64,000 bases of DNA from Leptolyngbyaceae cyanobacterium clean351 (GTDB lineage: Bacteria; Cyanobacteriota; Cyanobacteriia; DAIDHW01): contig DAIDHW010000002.1 in assembly GCA_027451865.1 (NCBI GenBank), forward strand, positions 162,902 to 226,901. The letters are read 5' to 3'. Both the position numbers and the translations under genes were made by a program. Positions 47,351 to 56,108 of this stretch are shown here, in pieces; the first letter of the stretch is position 1, and every line of letters begins with the position of its first letter. A model generated the notes under the pieces. That model saw nothing but the letters and a program-made list of their open reading frames with translations. It was not told where the DNA came from and ran no database searches.

Positions 47351-49891
47351 ATGCGTGCAGTAATGATGGCTGGCGGCGCCGGCACCAGGCTAAGACCTCT
47401 GACCTGTGATTTGCCCAAACCTATGGTGCCGATTCTGAATCGGCCGATTGCCGAGCACATCATTTGTCTTCTACGGCGGCACGGGTTCACAGAGATCATT
47501 GCCGCTCTCCACTACCTACCCGACCTAATGCAGGACTACTTCCGGGACGGCAGTAGTTTTGGCGTCCAAATGACCTACGCCATCGAGGAGTCCCACCCCC
47601 TCGGGACCGCTGGTTGTGTGCGCAACGTAGCCCAGCTGCTGCGGGAGACTTTCCTGGTGATCAGCGGGGATAGCGTGACTAATTTTGATCTAGGGGCGGC
47701 GGTCCAGTTCCACCGCCGCCAGGGTTGTCAAGCTACCCTGGTTCTGACCCGAGTTCCTAACCCCCTAGATTTCGGGATTGTGATTACCGACCAGGACCAC
47801 CGCGTCTGTCGGTTCCTGGAGAAACCCTCCCCCGGGGAGGTGTTTTCTGACACCGTCAACACGGGGATTTACATCCTAGAGCCGGAAGTCTTAAGTCATC
47901 TGCCCCCAAACGCGGAAAGTGACTTCTCCCACGACCTGTTTCCCCTCCTATTGAGTAAAGATATTCCAGTCTACGGCTACATCGCCGAGGGGTACTGGTG
48001 TGACATTGGCCATTTAGATGCCTACCGGCAGGCTCAGTACGACTGTCTCTACGGCAAGATGCAGCTGGACTTGAACTATGTCAACAGCCGGGGGGGGGTG
48101 TGGATCGGCCACAACACCCACATCGACCCTACGGCCCGTATTCAGCCCCCTGCTTTTATCGGGGACAACTGCCGCATCGGGCCCGGGGTAGAGATTGAAG
48201 CAGGTACAATCCTAGGGGACAACGTTTCCGTAGGCGCCGGAGCAGATTTAAAGCGGCCCATTCTTTGGAACGGCGTTGTGGTGGGGGAAGAGGCACAGTT
48301 ATGCGGCTGCATTATTGGGCGGGGAGCCCGGGTAGACCGCCGCTCCCAAGTCCTTGAGGGGGCGGTAGTTGGCTCCCTATCCACCGTGGGGGAAGAGGCC
48401 CAGGTTGTTCCGGGGGTGAGAGTCTGGCCGAGCAAGAAAATCGAGGCCGGGGCCATCCTGACTATCAACCTCATCTGGGGACACACGGCCCAACGGAACC
48501 TGTTCGGCCAGCGGGGGGTGTCTGGGCTTGCCAACATCGACATTACTCCAGAATTTGCTGTCAAGTTGGGGGCTGCCTACGGTTCTACCCTGAAGCGCCA
48601 AGCCCAGGTGACTGTATCCCGAGACCAGCGCAGCATTTCCCGGATGGTCTCTCGCTCTTTCATTGCCGGTCTGATGTCTGTAGGGGTAAATGTTCTCAAC
48701 CTAGAGGCCACCGCTATTCCCATTGCCCGCTCGGTCCTGCCTAGCCTAGCAGTGGCGGGAGGGATCCACGTGCGGGTCCATCCGGAACGCTCCGACCACA
48801 TCCTGATCGAGGTCCTAGACCCCCAGGGGATCAACATTTCTAAGCACCAGGAGCGCAAGATCGAGGGAGCTTATTTTAAGGAAGACTTCCGTCGAGCTCA
48901 AATCCACGAAATCGGCAATGTGGTCACCGTCAGTCAAGCTGTTGATTTGTACTCAGCTTGTTTTGAGCGCTACCTGAACGAAGAGGCCATCTGCCGCAGC
49001 AGCTCTAAAATTGTCATTGACTACGTCTACGCTGTGTCAGGGGCGATCCTACCCCGGCTGCTAGCCAAGTTTGGCTGCGACGCTGTGGTCCTGAATGCCA
49101 GCCTTGGTCACACCGCCGCCACTAGCGCCGACCGGGAAAGTCTCCTCAACCAATTGGGTCACGTAGTTGAGGCCCTCAAGGCTACCTTTGGCGTCCAAGT
49201 GTCGGCTAATGGTGAACAGCTAATCCTAGTAGATGAGTCCGGGATGCCGATCCGGGGCGAAATGCTCACCGCCCTCATGGCTGAGATGGTCTTGACCCAC
49301 CATCCCCGAGGGACGATCGTAGTCCCGGTCCAGACCTCTAGTGCGGTTGAGCAGATCGTCCGGCGCCACGACGGCCGGGTTATCCGCACCAAGGCTAACC
49401 CCACTGCCCTGATGGAGACCTGTCACAACAATCCCAGTGTGGTGCTCGGGGGCAGTGCGGAAATGGGATTTATTTTCCCCCAATTCCACCCCGGCTTTGA
49501 CGCCATGTTCTGCATTGCCAAGTTAATTGAAATGCTTACCCTCCAGGAGCGCTCCCTAGGCCAGATCTGCGCTGACTTGCCCCGGGTCTACCATCGGACC
49601 TACGTAGCCCGCTGCCCTTGGGCTGCCAAGGGGGCCCTGATGCGCTCCCTCCTAGAGAGCTATCCCCCGGAAGACCTAGAACTGGTAGACGGGGTAAAAA
49701 TCTGCAACCGCCAGCACGACAGCTGGGTTCTCATCCTACCGGACGGGGGGGATTCCCTAGTGCACATTGTGGCCAACGGCAACGACCGGGGTTGGGTAGA
49801 AGAGACCCTCCGGGAGTATCGGCTGATTGTCCAGAGATTTGTGGACCGCAGTCAGGAGGGTGAAGTCTTTGCTCCCCACCTAATCGAGTGA
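47351..49891 (+). CDS. Mannose-1-phosphate guanylyltransferase-type protein with degenerate phosphomannomutase domain
   Basis: 846 residues. The nucleotidyltransferase domain (about 1-230) begins VMMAGGAGTRLRPLT and has GTAGCVRN, ISGDSVTNFDL and EKPSPGEVF. A left-handed beta-helix region (about 245-375) has hexapeptide repeats such as IGDNCRIGPG. The rest (about 380-830) has the phosphohexomutase fold but not its active site: the expected TASHNP Ser loop reads IHVRVHPERSDH, and the DGDGDR metal loop reads LILVDESGMP. Only the transferase is likely to be active. Similar proteins exist in cyanobacteria and are usually called bifunctional. GDP-mannose for glycans is a plausible product. Confidence 0.85.
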   Translation: MRAVMMAGGAGTRLRPLTCDLPKPMVPILNRPIAEHIICLLRRHGFTEIIAALHYLPDLMQDYFRDGSSFGVQMTYAIEESHPLGTAGCVRNVAQLLRETFLVISGDSVTNFDLGAAVQFHRRQGCQATLVLTRVPNPLDFGIVITDQDHRVCRFLEKPSPGEVFSDTVNTGIYILEPEVLSHLPPNAESDFSHDLFPLLLSKDIPVYGYIAEGYWCDIGHLDAYRQAQYDCLYGKMQLDLNYVNSRGGVWIGHNTHIDPTARIQPPAFIGDNCRIGPGVEIEAGTILGDNVSVGAGADLKRPILWNGVVVGEEAQLCGCIIGRGARVDRRSQVLEGAVVGSLSTVGEEAQVVPGVRVWPSKKIEAGAILTINLIWGHTAQRNLFGQRGVSGLANIDITPEFAVKLGAAYGSTLKRQAQVTVSRDQRSISRMVSRSFIAGLMSVGVNVLNLEATAIPIARSVLPSLAVAGGIHVRVHPERSDHILIEVLDPQGINISKHQERKIEGAYFKEDFRRAQIHEIGNVVTVSQAVDLYSACFERYLNEEAICRSSSKIVIDYVYAVSGAILPRLLAKFGCDAVVLNASLGHTAATSADRESLLNQLGHVVEALKATFGVQVSANGEQLILVDESGMPIRGEMLTALMAEMVLTHHPRGTIVVPVQTSSAVEQIVRRHDGRVIRTKANPTALMETCHNNPSVVLGGSAEMGFIFPQFHPGFDAMFCIAKLIEMLTLQERSLGQICADLPRVYHRTYVARCPWAAKGALMRSLLESYPPEDLELVDGVKICNRQHDSWVLILPDGGDSLVHIVANGNDRGWVEETLREYRLIVQRFVDRSQEGEVFAPHLIE

Positions 49892-49948
49892 AATTTTGGC
49901 CGCATCTCCCGGGGGAGACTGACTGCTCTGATCGGGAGACGGGGGGGG

Positions 49949-49954
49949 TATACT
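49949..49954 (+). promoter_or_regulatory. Putative -10 box upstream of the GNAT gene
   Basis: TATACT follows a run of eight G and lies about 44 bases before the GNAT start. No -35 consensus is visible. A GC-rich inverted repeat TCTCCCGGGGGAGA is present upstream at about 49905-49918. Confidence 0.3.
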
Positions 49955-49997
49955 AAGTCATTGCCGGTTCCAGTTTAACGTCAGGATCTGCGGTCCT

Positions 49998-50519
49998 ATG
50001 GGCTTTTGGAAGAACCTATTTAATCACCCTGAGTCTACCTCTCCGGTGACCGAAATCAAGCTGCTGGAGCTAGACCACCGGGACCACCAGGAAGACCCTA
50101 CCAGTCGCATCTATGCCAGCTTAGACCGGGAAATTGACCTATACGAGCTAGAGGAGCTGTGCGACGCGGTCGGCTGGGCTCGTCGCCCCTTGCGCAAGGT
50201 GCGCAAAGCCATCCAGCACAGTTTTATGGTTGTAACCCTCTGGGAACAACGGGGCAACCAACGCCGCCTGATCGGCTTTTCCCGGGCCACCTCTGACCAC
50301 GCCTTCAACGCTACTATCTGGGATGTAGTGGTACATCCAGACTTTCAGGGGCGGGGCCTCGGTAAGTCGCTCATGCAATATATGATCAAGTCTCTGCGCA
50401 ACGAGGATATCAGCAACATCACCCTGTTTGCTGACCCCCACGTAGTGGGCTTCTACCGGCAAATGGGCTTTATGGTGGACCCAGAAGGCATCAAGGGCAT
50501 GTTCTGGTACCCGAGCTAG
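49998..50519 (+). CDS. GNAT-family N-acetyltransferase (Ycf52/NSI type)
   Basis: 173 residues. The acetyl-CoA binding motif A is [20 protein letters not shown], followed by [18 protein letters not shown]. The N-terminal half with [28 protein letters not shown] (split) matches the plastid-encoded Ycf52 family and plant NSI/SNAT enzymes, which acetylate plastid proteins. So it probably acetylates protein or amine substrates in the cytoplasm. Its stop is followed 4 bases later by the GTG of cobS. Confidence 0.85.
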   Translation: MGFWKNLFNHPESTSPVTEIKLLELDHRDHQEDPTSRIYASLDREIDLYELEELCDAVGWARRPLRKVRKAIQHSFMVVTLWEQRGNQRRLIGFSRATSDHAFNATIWDVVVHPDFQGRGLGKSLMQYMIKSLRNEDISNITLFADPHVVGFYRQMGFMVDPEGIKGMFWYPS

Positions 50520-50523
50520 GGGG

Positions 50524-51264
50524 GTGCGCCGAGTTATCCGGTCCTTAGCAGCAGCTCTGGTCTTTTACACCTGTATACCCCTGCCCCGGACTGAAAACCT
50601 AGAATTCTCCACCGTCGCCCGCCTAGCTCCCCTTGTTGGAGTTGTCCTGGGGGGGACCCTAGGGTTGTTGGACCTGTTGCTGGCTTGGCTAGGGGTGCCC
50701 CAGTTGCCCCGCAGTGCCTTGGTGGTGACGGCTTGGGTCGTGATCACCGGCGGCCTGCACCTAGACGGAGCGATCGACACAGGTGATGGTTTAGCCGTCG
50801 GGGACCCCCAACGCCGTCTAGAGGTGATGGCGGATAGCCGGGCGGGCGCCTTTGGGGTTATGAGTGGGGTGCTAGTGCTGCTGATCAAAACTGCCGCCCT
50901 CGGTTCTATGGCTAACCATCGTGCTTTGGCCCTCATGGCGGCTGCTGGCTGGGGCCGCTGGGGGCAACTGCTGGCAATCGTCGCCTACCCTAACCTCAAG
51001 ACCACAGGTTTAGGAGCACTGCATAAACAACAAAGGCGCTCAGGCTGGGAGGTATTACCGGGATTCCTGTTGATGGTGGGGGTCAGTGCTGGGGGGGGTT
51101 GGCCAGGCGGCCTGGGGCTGTGGCTCGGGGGGATGCTCTGGGCCGTGGGCACCGGGGCTTGGATTTACCGCCGCCTGGGGGGACACACGGGAGACACCTA
51201 CGGCGCAGTGGTAGAGTGGACGGAGGCGCTATTTATGGCCAGCGTCAGTGGCCTGGGGAGATGA
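50524..51264 (+). CDS. cobS: Adenosylcobinamide-GDP ribazoletransferase (cobalamin synthase)
   Basis: 246 residues from GTG 50524. This membrane enzyme joins adenosylcobinamide-GDP and alpha-ribazole at the end of cobalamin synthesis. Key features are FYTCIPLP near the N-terminus, [21 protein letters not shown] (split), the [17 protein letters not shown] motif, and about five hydrophobic helices with a final [19 protein letters not shown]. It lies 4 bases after the GNAT stop, but the link between the two is unlikely to be functional. No cobalamin riboswitch was recognised nearby. This gene alone does not show whether the whole pathway is present. Confidence 0.93.
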   Translation: MRRVIRSLAAALVFYTCIPLPRTENLEFSTVARLAPLVGVVLGGTLGLLDLLLAWLGVPQLPRSALVVTAWVVITGGLHLDGAIDTGDGLAVGDPQRRLEVMADSRAGAFGVMSGVLVLLIKTAALGSMANHRALALMAAAGWGRWGQLLAIVAYPNLKTTGLGALHKQQRRSGWEVLPGFLLMVGVSAGGGWPGGLGLWLGGMLWAVGTGAWIYRRLGGHTGDTYGAVVEWTEALFMASVSGLGR

Positions 51265-51322
51265 GAAGTCGACCGCAAGAGTATTTAAGTAATACCCTCC
51301 TGGGGGCTCGGGGTTACTGGCA

Positions 51323-51781
51323 ATGACCATCTACTTCTACCACCTACAGGGTCCCTACGGTTGCTTTTCTAATTTCTCCCCCCATCCGATTAAGGTAGCC
51401 GGGGAGCGTTGGGCTACCGTAGAGCACTTTTATCAGGCCCAAAAGTTTGTCGGTACCCCTAAGGAGTACTTGGTCCGCCAGATTGCCCAGGCCGCCACGC
51501 CGGAGCAGGCAGCAGAAATTGGCCGTGCCCACGCCCCCCGGCCTGATTGGGGAGAGCGGCGCCTAGAGGTCATGCACCAGGCCATCCTGGCCAAGTTCAC
51601 TGCTCACTCTGACCTGCGCTCCGTCCTACTGGGGACTGGCAGTGAGGAACTGGTGGAAGACTCGCCCCGGGACTACTACTGGGGCTGCGGGGCCGACGGC
51701 AGTGGCTGTAATCAATTGGGGAAGTTACTGATGAGAGTGCGCTCAGAACTTAGCTCCCTGCCCCCCGTTCCCTTAATCTAG
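51323..51781 (+). CDS. NADAR (YbiA-like) family protein
   Basis: 152 residues. The YbiA/NADAR family includes N-glycosidases that act on riboflavin pathway intermediates and on ADP-ribose modifications. Diagnostic phrases are GCFSNFSPHPIKVAGERWATVEHFYQAQKF (split), AKFTAHSDLRSVLLGTGSEELVEDSP and YYWGCGADGSGCNQLGKLLMRVR. The catalytic Glu is likely in TVEHFYQAQKF. It follows cobS by 58 bases and precedes lepB by seven bases. It could limit accumulation of damaged riboflavin intermediates; other activities such as reversal of ADP-ribosylation remain possible. Confidence 0.85.
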   Translation: MTIYFYHLQGPYGCFSNFSPHPIKVAGERWATVEHFYQAQKFVGTPKEYLVRQIAQAATPEQAAEIGRAHAPRPDWGERRLEVMHQAILAKFTAHSDLRSVLLGTGSEELVEDSPRDYYWGCGADGSGCNQLGKLLMRVRSELSSLPPVPLI

Positions 51782-51788
51782 GATTTAA

Positions 51789-52343
51789 ATGCAACCACCC
51801 ATCCTCCCCAAGAAGGGTTTCTGGCACGCCCAACGGGAAAACTTCCTAATCCTGGGCATAGCCCTAGTGCTGGCTCTCCTCGTCCGGGTGTTTGTGGCCG
51901 AGCCGCGCTACATCCCCTCCACCTCCATGGTGCCCACCCTCGAGGTGGGAGACCGGCTGATCGTCGAGAAAATTTCCTATCGCTGGCGCTCGCCGCTGCC
52001 TGGGGATATTGTGGTTTTTGCGCCACCGCCCCAACTACAGGAGCTTGGCTATCGCCCCGACCAGGCCTTTATTAAACGGGTAGTCGGTATCCCGGGGGAC
52101 CTCATTGAAGTTAAGTCTGGCCGGGTCTACCGCAATCAGCAGCAGCTAAGGGAACCCTACCTGGCGGAACCTCCGGCTTACACTTGGGGACCTATCACAA
52201 TCCCAGCCGACTGTCTTTTGGTCTTGGGAGATAACCGTAACGACAGTAATGACTCCCACCTGTGGGGACTTTTACCCCGGGAACAAGTTATCGGCCGGGC
52301 CTGGTTCAGGTTTTGGCCCTTATCCCACCTGGGACCGGTTTAG
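51789..52343 (+). CDS. lepB: Signal peptidase I
   Basis: 184 residues. It cuts signal peptides from exported proteins. A single N-terminal membrane anchor (about 18-36) is followed by the catalytic Ser 46 in IPSTSMVPTL and the catalytic Lys 96 in FIKRVVGIPGD. The remaining box LVLGDNRNDSNDSHLWG closes the protein. The size is that of the short, plastid/cyanobacterial type with one anchor. The 3' end overlaps the convergent tsaB gene by 24 bases. Confidence 0.95.
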   Translation: MQPPILPKKGFWHAQRENFLILGIALVLALLVRVFVAEPRYIPSTSMVPTLEVGDRLIVEKISYRWRSPLPGDIVVFAPPPQLQELGYRPDQAFIKRVVGIPGDLIEVKSGRVYRNQQQLREPYLAEPPAYTWGPITIPADCLLVLGDNRNDSNDSHLWGLLPREQVIGRAWFRFWPLSHLGPV

Positions 52344-52958
52344 ACTAGGAGTCCCCGAGGCAGGTTCCGGGCCCGGGTAGAGGGGCAACACCGCCGCCCA
52401 GGATCCGGTCTCTCCCCGGCGCCAGCGCTGTAGGCCGACCCCCAAGACCCCTAGTACTCCCTGGGCATCCTCTACCCCTACCTCAGTTTCGGACGGCCAG
52501 TCTTGGCGGGTTTGTTGCCACCGATCTTGGCTGTACAGCTGATCGGACAGCAGGGTAGCCAGATCTTCCTGGCGACGTTGATAGACGCCGCCGTAGACTT
52601 GGTTTCCCGGGGCGGCCATGGTGACAACTACTGTACCTCGACTGGCTCCAGGTTCCCAGGCGGCCGCCCCTAGGGTGGAGACTCCGTACAGAGGTATGTT
52701 TAACTGCTGGGCTAAGGTGCGCGCAACTACCATCCCCAGGCGAGTGCCTGTAAAACTGCCAGGGCCACGGGCGACCGCCACGAACCCCACATCAGACCAG
52801 GTTTGGGGGCCTAAGAACTCGGCTAGATGGTGATGCAGATGGCTAGATAGGTCTCGTCCTAAAAGCCACATGCCCCAGCGATAGTCTCCAGCTAAGTCCC
52901 CCAGGGCTAAACCGAGGTAGGGACTGCTAGTGTGCAGGGCTAAACCGTAGGACTTCAC
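52320..52958 (-). CDS. tsaB: tRNA threonylcarbamoyladenosine biosynthesis protein TsaB
   Basis: 212 residues from GTG 52958. The frame is open to 53021, but the GTG overlaps the upstream stop in the usual GTGA manner and gives VKSYGLALHTSSPYLGLALG, a normal TsaB N-terminus. TsaB is an actin-like (ASKHA) scaffold needed by TsaD for t6A modification of tRNAs that read ANN codons. The ARGPGSFTGTRLGMVVARTLAQQL stretch (split) is the family signature. The C-terminal domain is short and variable. It overlaps the lepB 3' end. Confidence 0.88.
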   Translation of the reverse strand: MKSYGLALHTSSPYLGLALGDLAGDYRWGMWLLGRDLSSHLHHHLAEFLGPQTWSDVGFVAVARGPGSFTGTRLGMVVARTLAQQLNIPLYGVSTLGAAAWEPGASRGTVVVTMAAPGNQVYGGVYQRRQEDLATLLSDQLYSQDRWQQTRQDWPSETEVGVEDAQGVLGVLGVGLQRWRRGETGSWAAVLPLYPGPEPASGTPSLNRSQVG

Positions 52959-53428
52959 GACTCGAGTAGCTGACCAGCAGCAGCACGGCGGTGGTAGTTC
53001 TGAAGCTGGCGCCAGTGCCACCAGTAGGGATAACCTAAAACCAGTAGCCAGCCAGTCCAGGCCCCACCGGTGATTAGGATTGCCATCAGGCTAGGGGGAA
53101 ATAACAGCCACACTCCACTACTGGCCCCCGCCAATACGGTCAAGGCTGGCAGGAGTAACTTGACCTCGAGCTGGTGTTCTCTTAACCTGGTAATCAGTTG
53201 CCAGGCTAAATAAACGATTAGACAAGGGATGGCTGTCACCAGTAGCAAAAATCCTAGACAGTAGGCAAGGTTGATGAAGACCACTAAGCTTAGCTTGATG
53301 AGCAAGGTCAACAGAACAGCCAAGGCCAAGACCCCCAAGGCCCCGAGAAATAACCCAGCCAGGAGGCGACCAATAGACTTTCTCAGGCTAAACAAGGGCA
53401 AAAATAAATTCCCAGCAACAACTCCCAA
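52955..53428 (-). CDS. Small polytopic membrane protein, unknown
   Basis: 157 residues with about four hydrophobic helices (25-45, 48-75, 90-110 and 115-135). The N-terminus has an earlier hydrophobic segment and SLRKSIGRL. The C-terminal tail is basic and His/Trp-rich (YPYWWHWRQLQNYHRR). No family motif was seen. Its stop overlaps the tsaB start by four bases, so it is in one transcript with tsaB and transcribed first. The start ATG may instead lie a little downstream. Confidence 0.55.
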   Translation of the reverse strand: MGVVAGNLFLPLFSLRKSIGRLLAGLFLGALGVLALAVLLTLLIKLSLVVFINLAYCLGFLLLVTAIPCLIVYLAWQLITRLREHQLEVKLLLPALTVLAGASSGVWLLFPPSLMAILITGGAWTGWLLVLGYPYWWHWRQLQNYHRRAAAGQLLES

Positions 53429-53588
53429 GCCCCCAGTCGCCCCAAACCTGGTGAGCCGCCCAGGGCCGACGTCTGGCCTAACCTGGAAACTATTGTAGAT
53501 CCAACCGAGGGCCCTCAGCTAAAGTGACAACCCAGGACCGAAAAAGATAGGCTCAGAAGATAGGCTACAACCAAGCCACCCCCTGCCC

Positions 53589-55844
53589 ATGTCTCCTTCT
53601 CCTCCTAAACGCCCCACGGTCTTGGGGGCCCTAAACCAAGGGGCACGTACTGTCCAAGCTATGGTCAATTTCTCCCGGGTCCAACTCAAGCCTAAGGCCC
53701 GGGTGCCTTCCCTGTCGGTGCAGGAGCCAGAGACGAGGCAGCCGAAGGTTTACCCCCTGCTCGGGGACCGTTACTTGGTCGGTCGCAGTCCCCAATCCTG
53801 TGAGATTGTTCTACAAAATCCGGTAGTCAGCCAGATTCACCTCTCCCTGCATCGCAAGGGCCAACACCGAGGTGACCCCTTCGTGCTGCGGGATGAAAAC
53901 TCCACCAATGGGGTTTACCTGGGACGGCGGCGGATCCGGTCTCTGGAATTGCGTCACGGAGACCGCATTACCCTCGGTCCCCCGGAACTAGCCCAGTCCG
54001 TGCGGTTGCACTACCTAGACCCTCCCCCCCTGCCTCGTCGGGTCTTGGGCTACCTGGCCTACGGGGCCGGGGGGGTGATGGCCCTGATTCTGGTGGCCGT
54101 CTTACTCGCCTGGCAGCAGTTCTCGGTCGTCCCTCTACCCACCACTCCCCAAGGACCGGTAGTCATCTATTCTGCCGATGGCCAAACCCCCCTGCGGCCC
54201 CTGCGCACCGCCGCCCACCAACAGTTCGCCCGGCTGTCAGACTTTTCGCCGTTTCTCCCCCACGCGGTAATCGCCTCGGAAGACTCCCGTTTCTACTGGC
54301 ACATGGGAGTCGATCCGGTGGGCATCCTCCGGGCCCTGTTCACGGATGTGGGCAAGGGCCAAATTCAGCAGGGGGCAAGTACCATCACGCAGCAGCTGGC
54401 CCGCAACCTCTACCGTAACTACGTAGGTACCCAGGAGTCCCTGGGGCGCAAATTTCGGGAAGCGGCAGTGGCCCTGAAACTAGAAGCCTTTTATGGTAAA
54501 GACTTTTTGCTGCTGACCTACCTCAACCAGGTATATCTGGGCAATGGCATCTACGGGTTCGCCGATGCGGCACAGTACTACTTTGGCAAATCAGCGCGGG
54601 ATTTGGACCTATCGGAGGCGGCTACCCTGGCTGGTATCCTGCCCGCCCCTAGCCTTTTCAATCCAGTCCAGAGCTATCAGAGCGCTGTGGAGTATCGAGA
54701 CCGCGTCCTGCGGCGCATGGGAGAAATGGGCATGGCCTCCCCAGAACAGGTCCACCGAGCCTTGCGCTCCCGGATCAACATCAACCCCCAAATTCGCCAG
54801 GAACTCAGCAGCACCTCCACCATCGCCCCCTACTTCTACGACTACGTGCTAGGGGGCCTAGGGGACCTGCTGGGGAAGGAGTTGGCCCAGGAGGGGGGAT
54901 TTATCGTCAAAACTAGCCTTGATCCCCACCTGCAGGCCCTAGCTGAAAAGACCCTGGCTAAGATCCTCAGCCAAGCTTCACCCCTGGTCACCCAAGGAGC
55001 GATCCTCACCCTCAACACCAGCACCGGCAGCATTATGGCCATGGTAGGGGGCCTAGACTACCAGAAGAGCCAATTCAACCGGGCCACGGAAGCCCTCCGC
55101 CAGCCCGGCTCTACTTTCAAGCTTTTCACCTATACCCCAGCTCTGGAAGCGGGCATTTCTCCGGAAACCACCTACTCCTGTGCTCCCCTAACCTGGGATG
55201 GAGAGGTTTTCGGCGGCTGCGAGCGCTCCCAGGGCTACGACAACATGTACGTGGGGGTAGCCCAGTCGGAAAATGTGATCGCCTTACGGATCGCCCGGCA
55301 AATCGGCCTAGACCGGGTGGTAGCCACGGCCCGGCGGTTAGGGATTACCACCCCCCTTGACCCAGTACCGGGACTGGTAATTGGCCAAAGCGAGGTAACC
55401 TTGATCGAAATGACCGGTGCCTATGCCACGGTGGCCAATAATGGCATCTACAACCGGCCCCACGCCGTCGACCAAATTCTCGATAGCAGTGATTGTCAAA
55501 ACCCCAAACAGCCCCAGACCTGTCGGCTAATCTACGACTATAGTCAAGATGGAGGGGGAAACCAGCGCCTGATCCGTTCGGATATCACCCAGACCCTAGA
55601 CCAACTCTTCCAGGGGGTAGTCGCCTACGGTACCGGGGTGGCGGCCAACCTGGGCATTAGTGGGGAAGCCGGCAAAACGGGTACTACTAACCGTGGCCGT
55701 GACCTACTATTTATCGGCTATCTCCCAGAACAACACGTGATCACTGGCATTTGGCTAGGCAACGATGACGACTCACCGACCCACAACAGCAGCAACTTGG
55801 CTGCCCAGGCCTGGGGAGAGTATATGGGACAGGCTTTTCAGTAA
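53589..55844 (+). CDS. Class A penicillin-binding protein with N-terminal FHA domain
   Basis: 751 residues. The cytoplasmic FHA domain (about 55-130) binds phospho-Thr peptides: RYLVGRSPQSCEIV, the SQIHLSLHR turn and RDENSTNGVYLG. A membrane helix follows (about 153-175). The glycosyltransferase 51 domain (about 200-370) has IASEDSRFYWHMGVDP and QGASTITQQLARNLY. The transpeptidase domain (about 450-720) has active Ser in PGSTFKLF, the SEN motif, and KTGTT. So it both extends and crosslinks peptidoglycan and may be controlled by Ser/Thr phosphorylation. FHA-PBP fusions are known in cyanobacteria. The stop is directly followed by the MoaD-like gene. Confidence 0.93.
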   Translation: MSPSPPKRPTVLGALNQGARTVQAMVNFSRVQLKPKARVPSLSVQEPETRQPKVYPLLGDRYLVGRSPQSCEIVLQNPVVSQIHLSLHRKGQHRGDPFVLRDENSTNGVYLGRRRIRSLELRHGDRITLGPPELAQSVRLHYLDPPPLPRRVLGYLAYGAGGVMALILVAVLLAWQQFSVVPLPTTPQGPVVIYSADGQTPLRPLRTAAHQQFARLSDFSPFLPHAVIASEDSRFYWHMGVDPVGILRALFTDVGKGQIQQGASTITQQLARNLYRNYVGTQESLGRKFREAAVALKLEAFYGKDFLLLTYLNQVYLGNGIYGFADAAQYYFGKSARDLDLSEAATLAGILPAPSLFNPVQSYQSAVEYRDRVLRRMGEMGMASPEQVHRALRSRININPQIRQELSSTSTIAPYFYDYVLGGLGDLLGKELAQEGGFIVKTSLDPHLQALAEKTLAKILSQASPLVTQGAILTLNTSTGSIMAMVGGLDYQKSQFNRATEALRQPGSTFKLFTYTPALEAGISPETTYSCAPLTWDGEVFGGCERSQGYDNMYVGVAQSENVIALRIARQIGLDRVVATARRLGITTPLDPVPGLVIGQSEVTLIEMTGAYATVANNGIYNRPHAVDQILDSSDCQNPKQPQTCRLIYDYSQDGGGNQRLIRSDITQTLDQLFQGVVAYGTGVAANLGISGEAGKTGTTNRGRDLLFIGYLPEQHVITGIWLGNDDDSPTHNSSNLAAQAWGEYMGQAFQ

Positions 55845-56108
55845 ATGACCATGGACCCTAGGATTAAGGTCAATTTGCAATTATTCGCCGTTTACCAGGA
55901 GGTTTGCCATGCTCGGGAACTAGTCCTGGAGGTGGCTCCCGGTACCTCCGTGGGAGAGCTGCTCAACCAACTGATAGCTAGGTATCCAACCTTAGCTGAC
56001 TGGCAGCCGGTTACCACGTTTGCAGTGAACCAGCAGTTGGTGCGCGCGGACTGGGCTCTAGAGTCGGGGGATGAAGTAGTTTTCCTGCCTCCCCCAAGTG
56101 GCGGCTAG
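55845..56108 (+). CDS. MoaD/ThiS-family small protein (molybdopterin synthase small subunit-like)
   Basis: 87 residues. The beta-grasp pattern is clear: KVNLQLFAVYQEVCHARELVLEVAPGTSVGELLNQLIARYP (split), then FAVNQQLV, and a C-terminal EVVFLPPPSGG. The ending PPPSGG with an upstream GDEVVFLPP is typical of MoaD. MoaD carries a C-terminal thiocarboxylate for dithiolene formation in molybdopterin. It begins immediately after the FHA-PBP stop (TAA then ATG), which suggests coupling, although a second ATG two codons later could be used. The moaE partner is not adjacent. The final TAG shares CTAG with the convergent DUF1350 stop. Confidence 0.8.
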   Translation: MTMDPRIKVNLQLFAVYQEVCHARELVLEVAPGTSVGELLNQLIARYPTLADWQPVTTFAVNQQLVRADWALESGDEVVFLPPPSGG

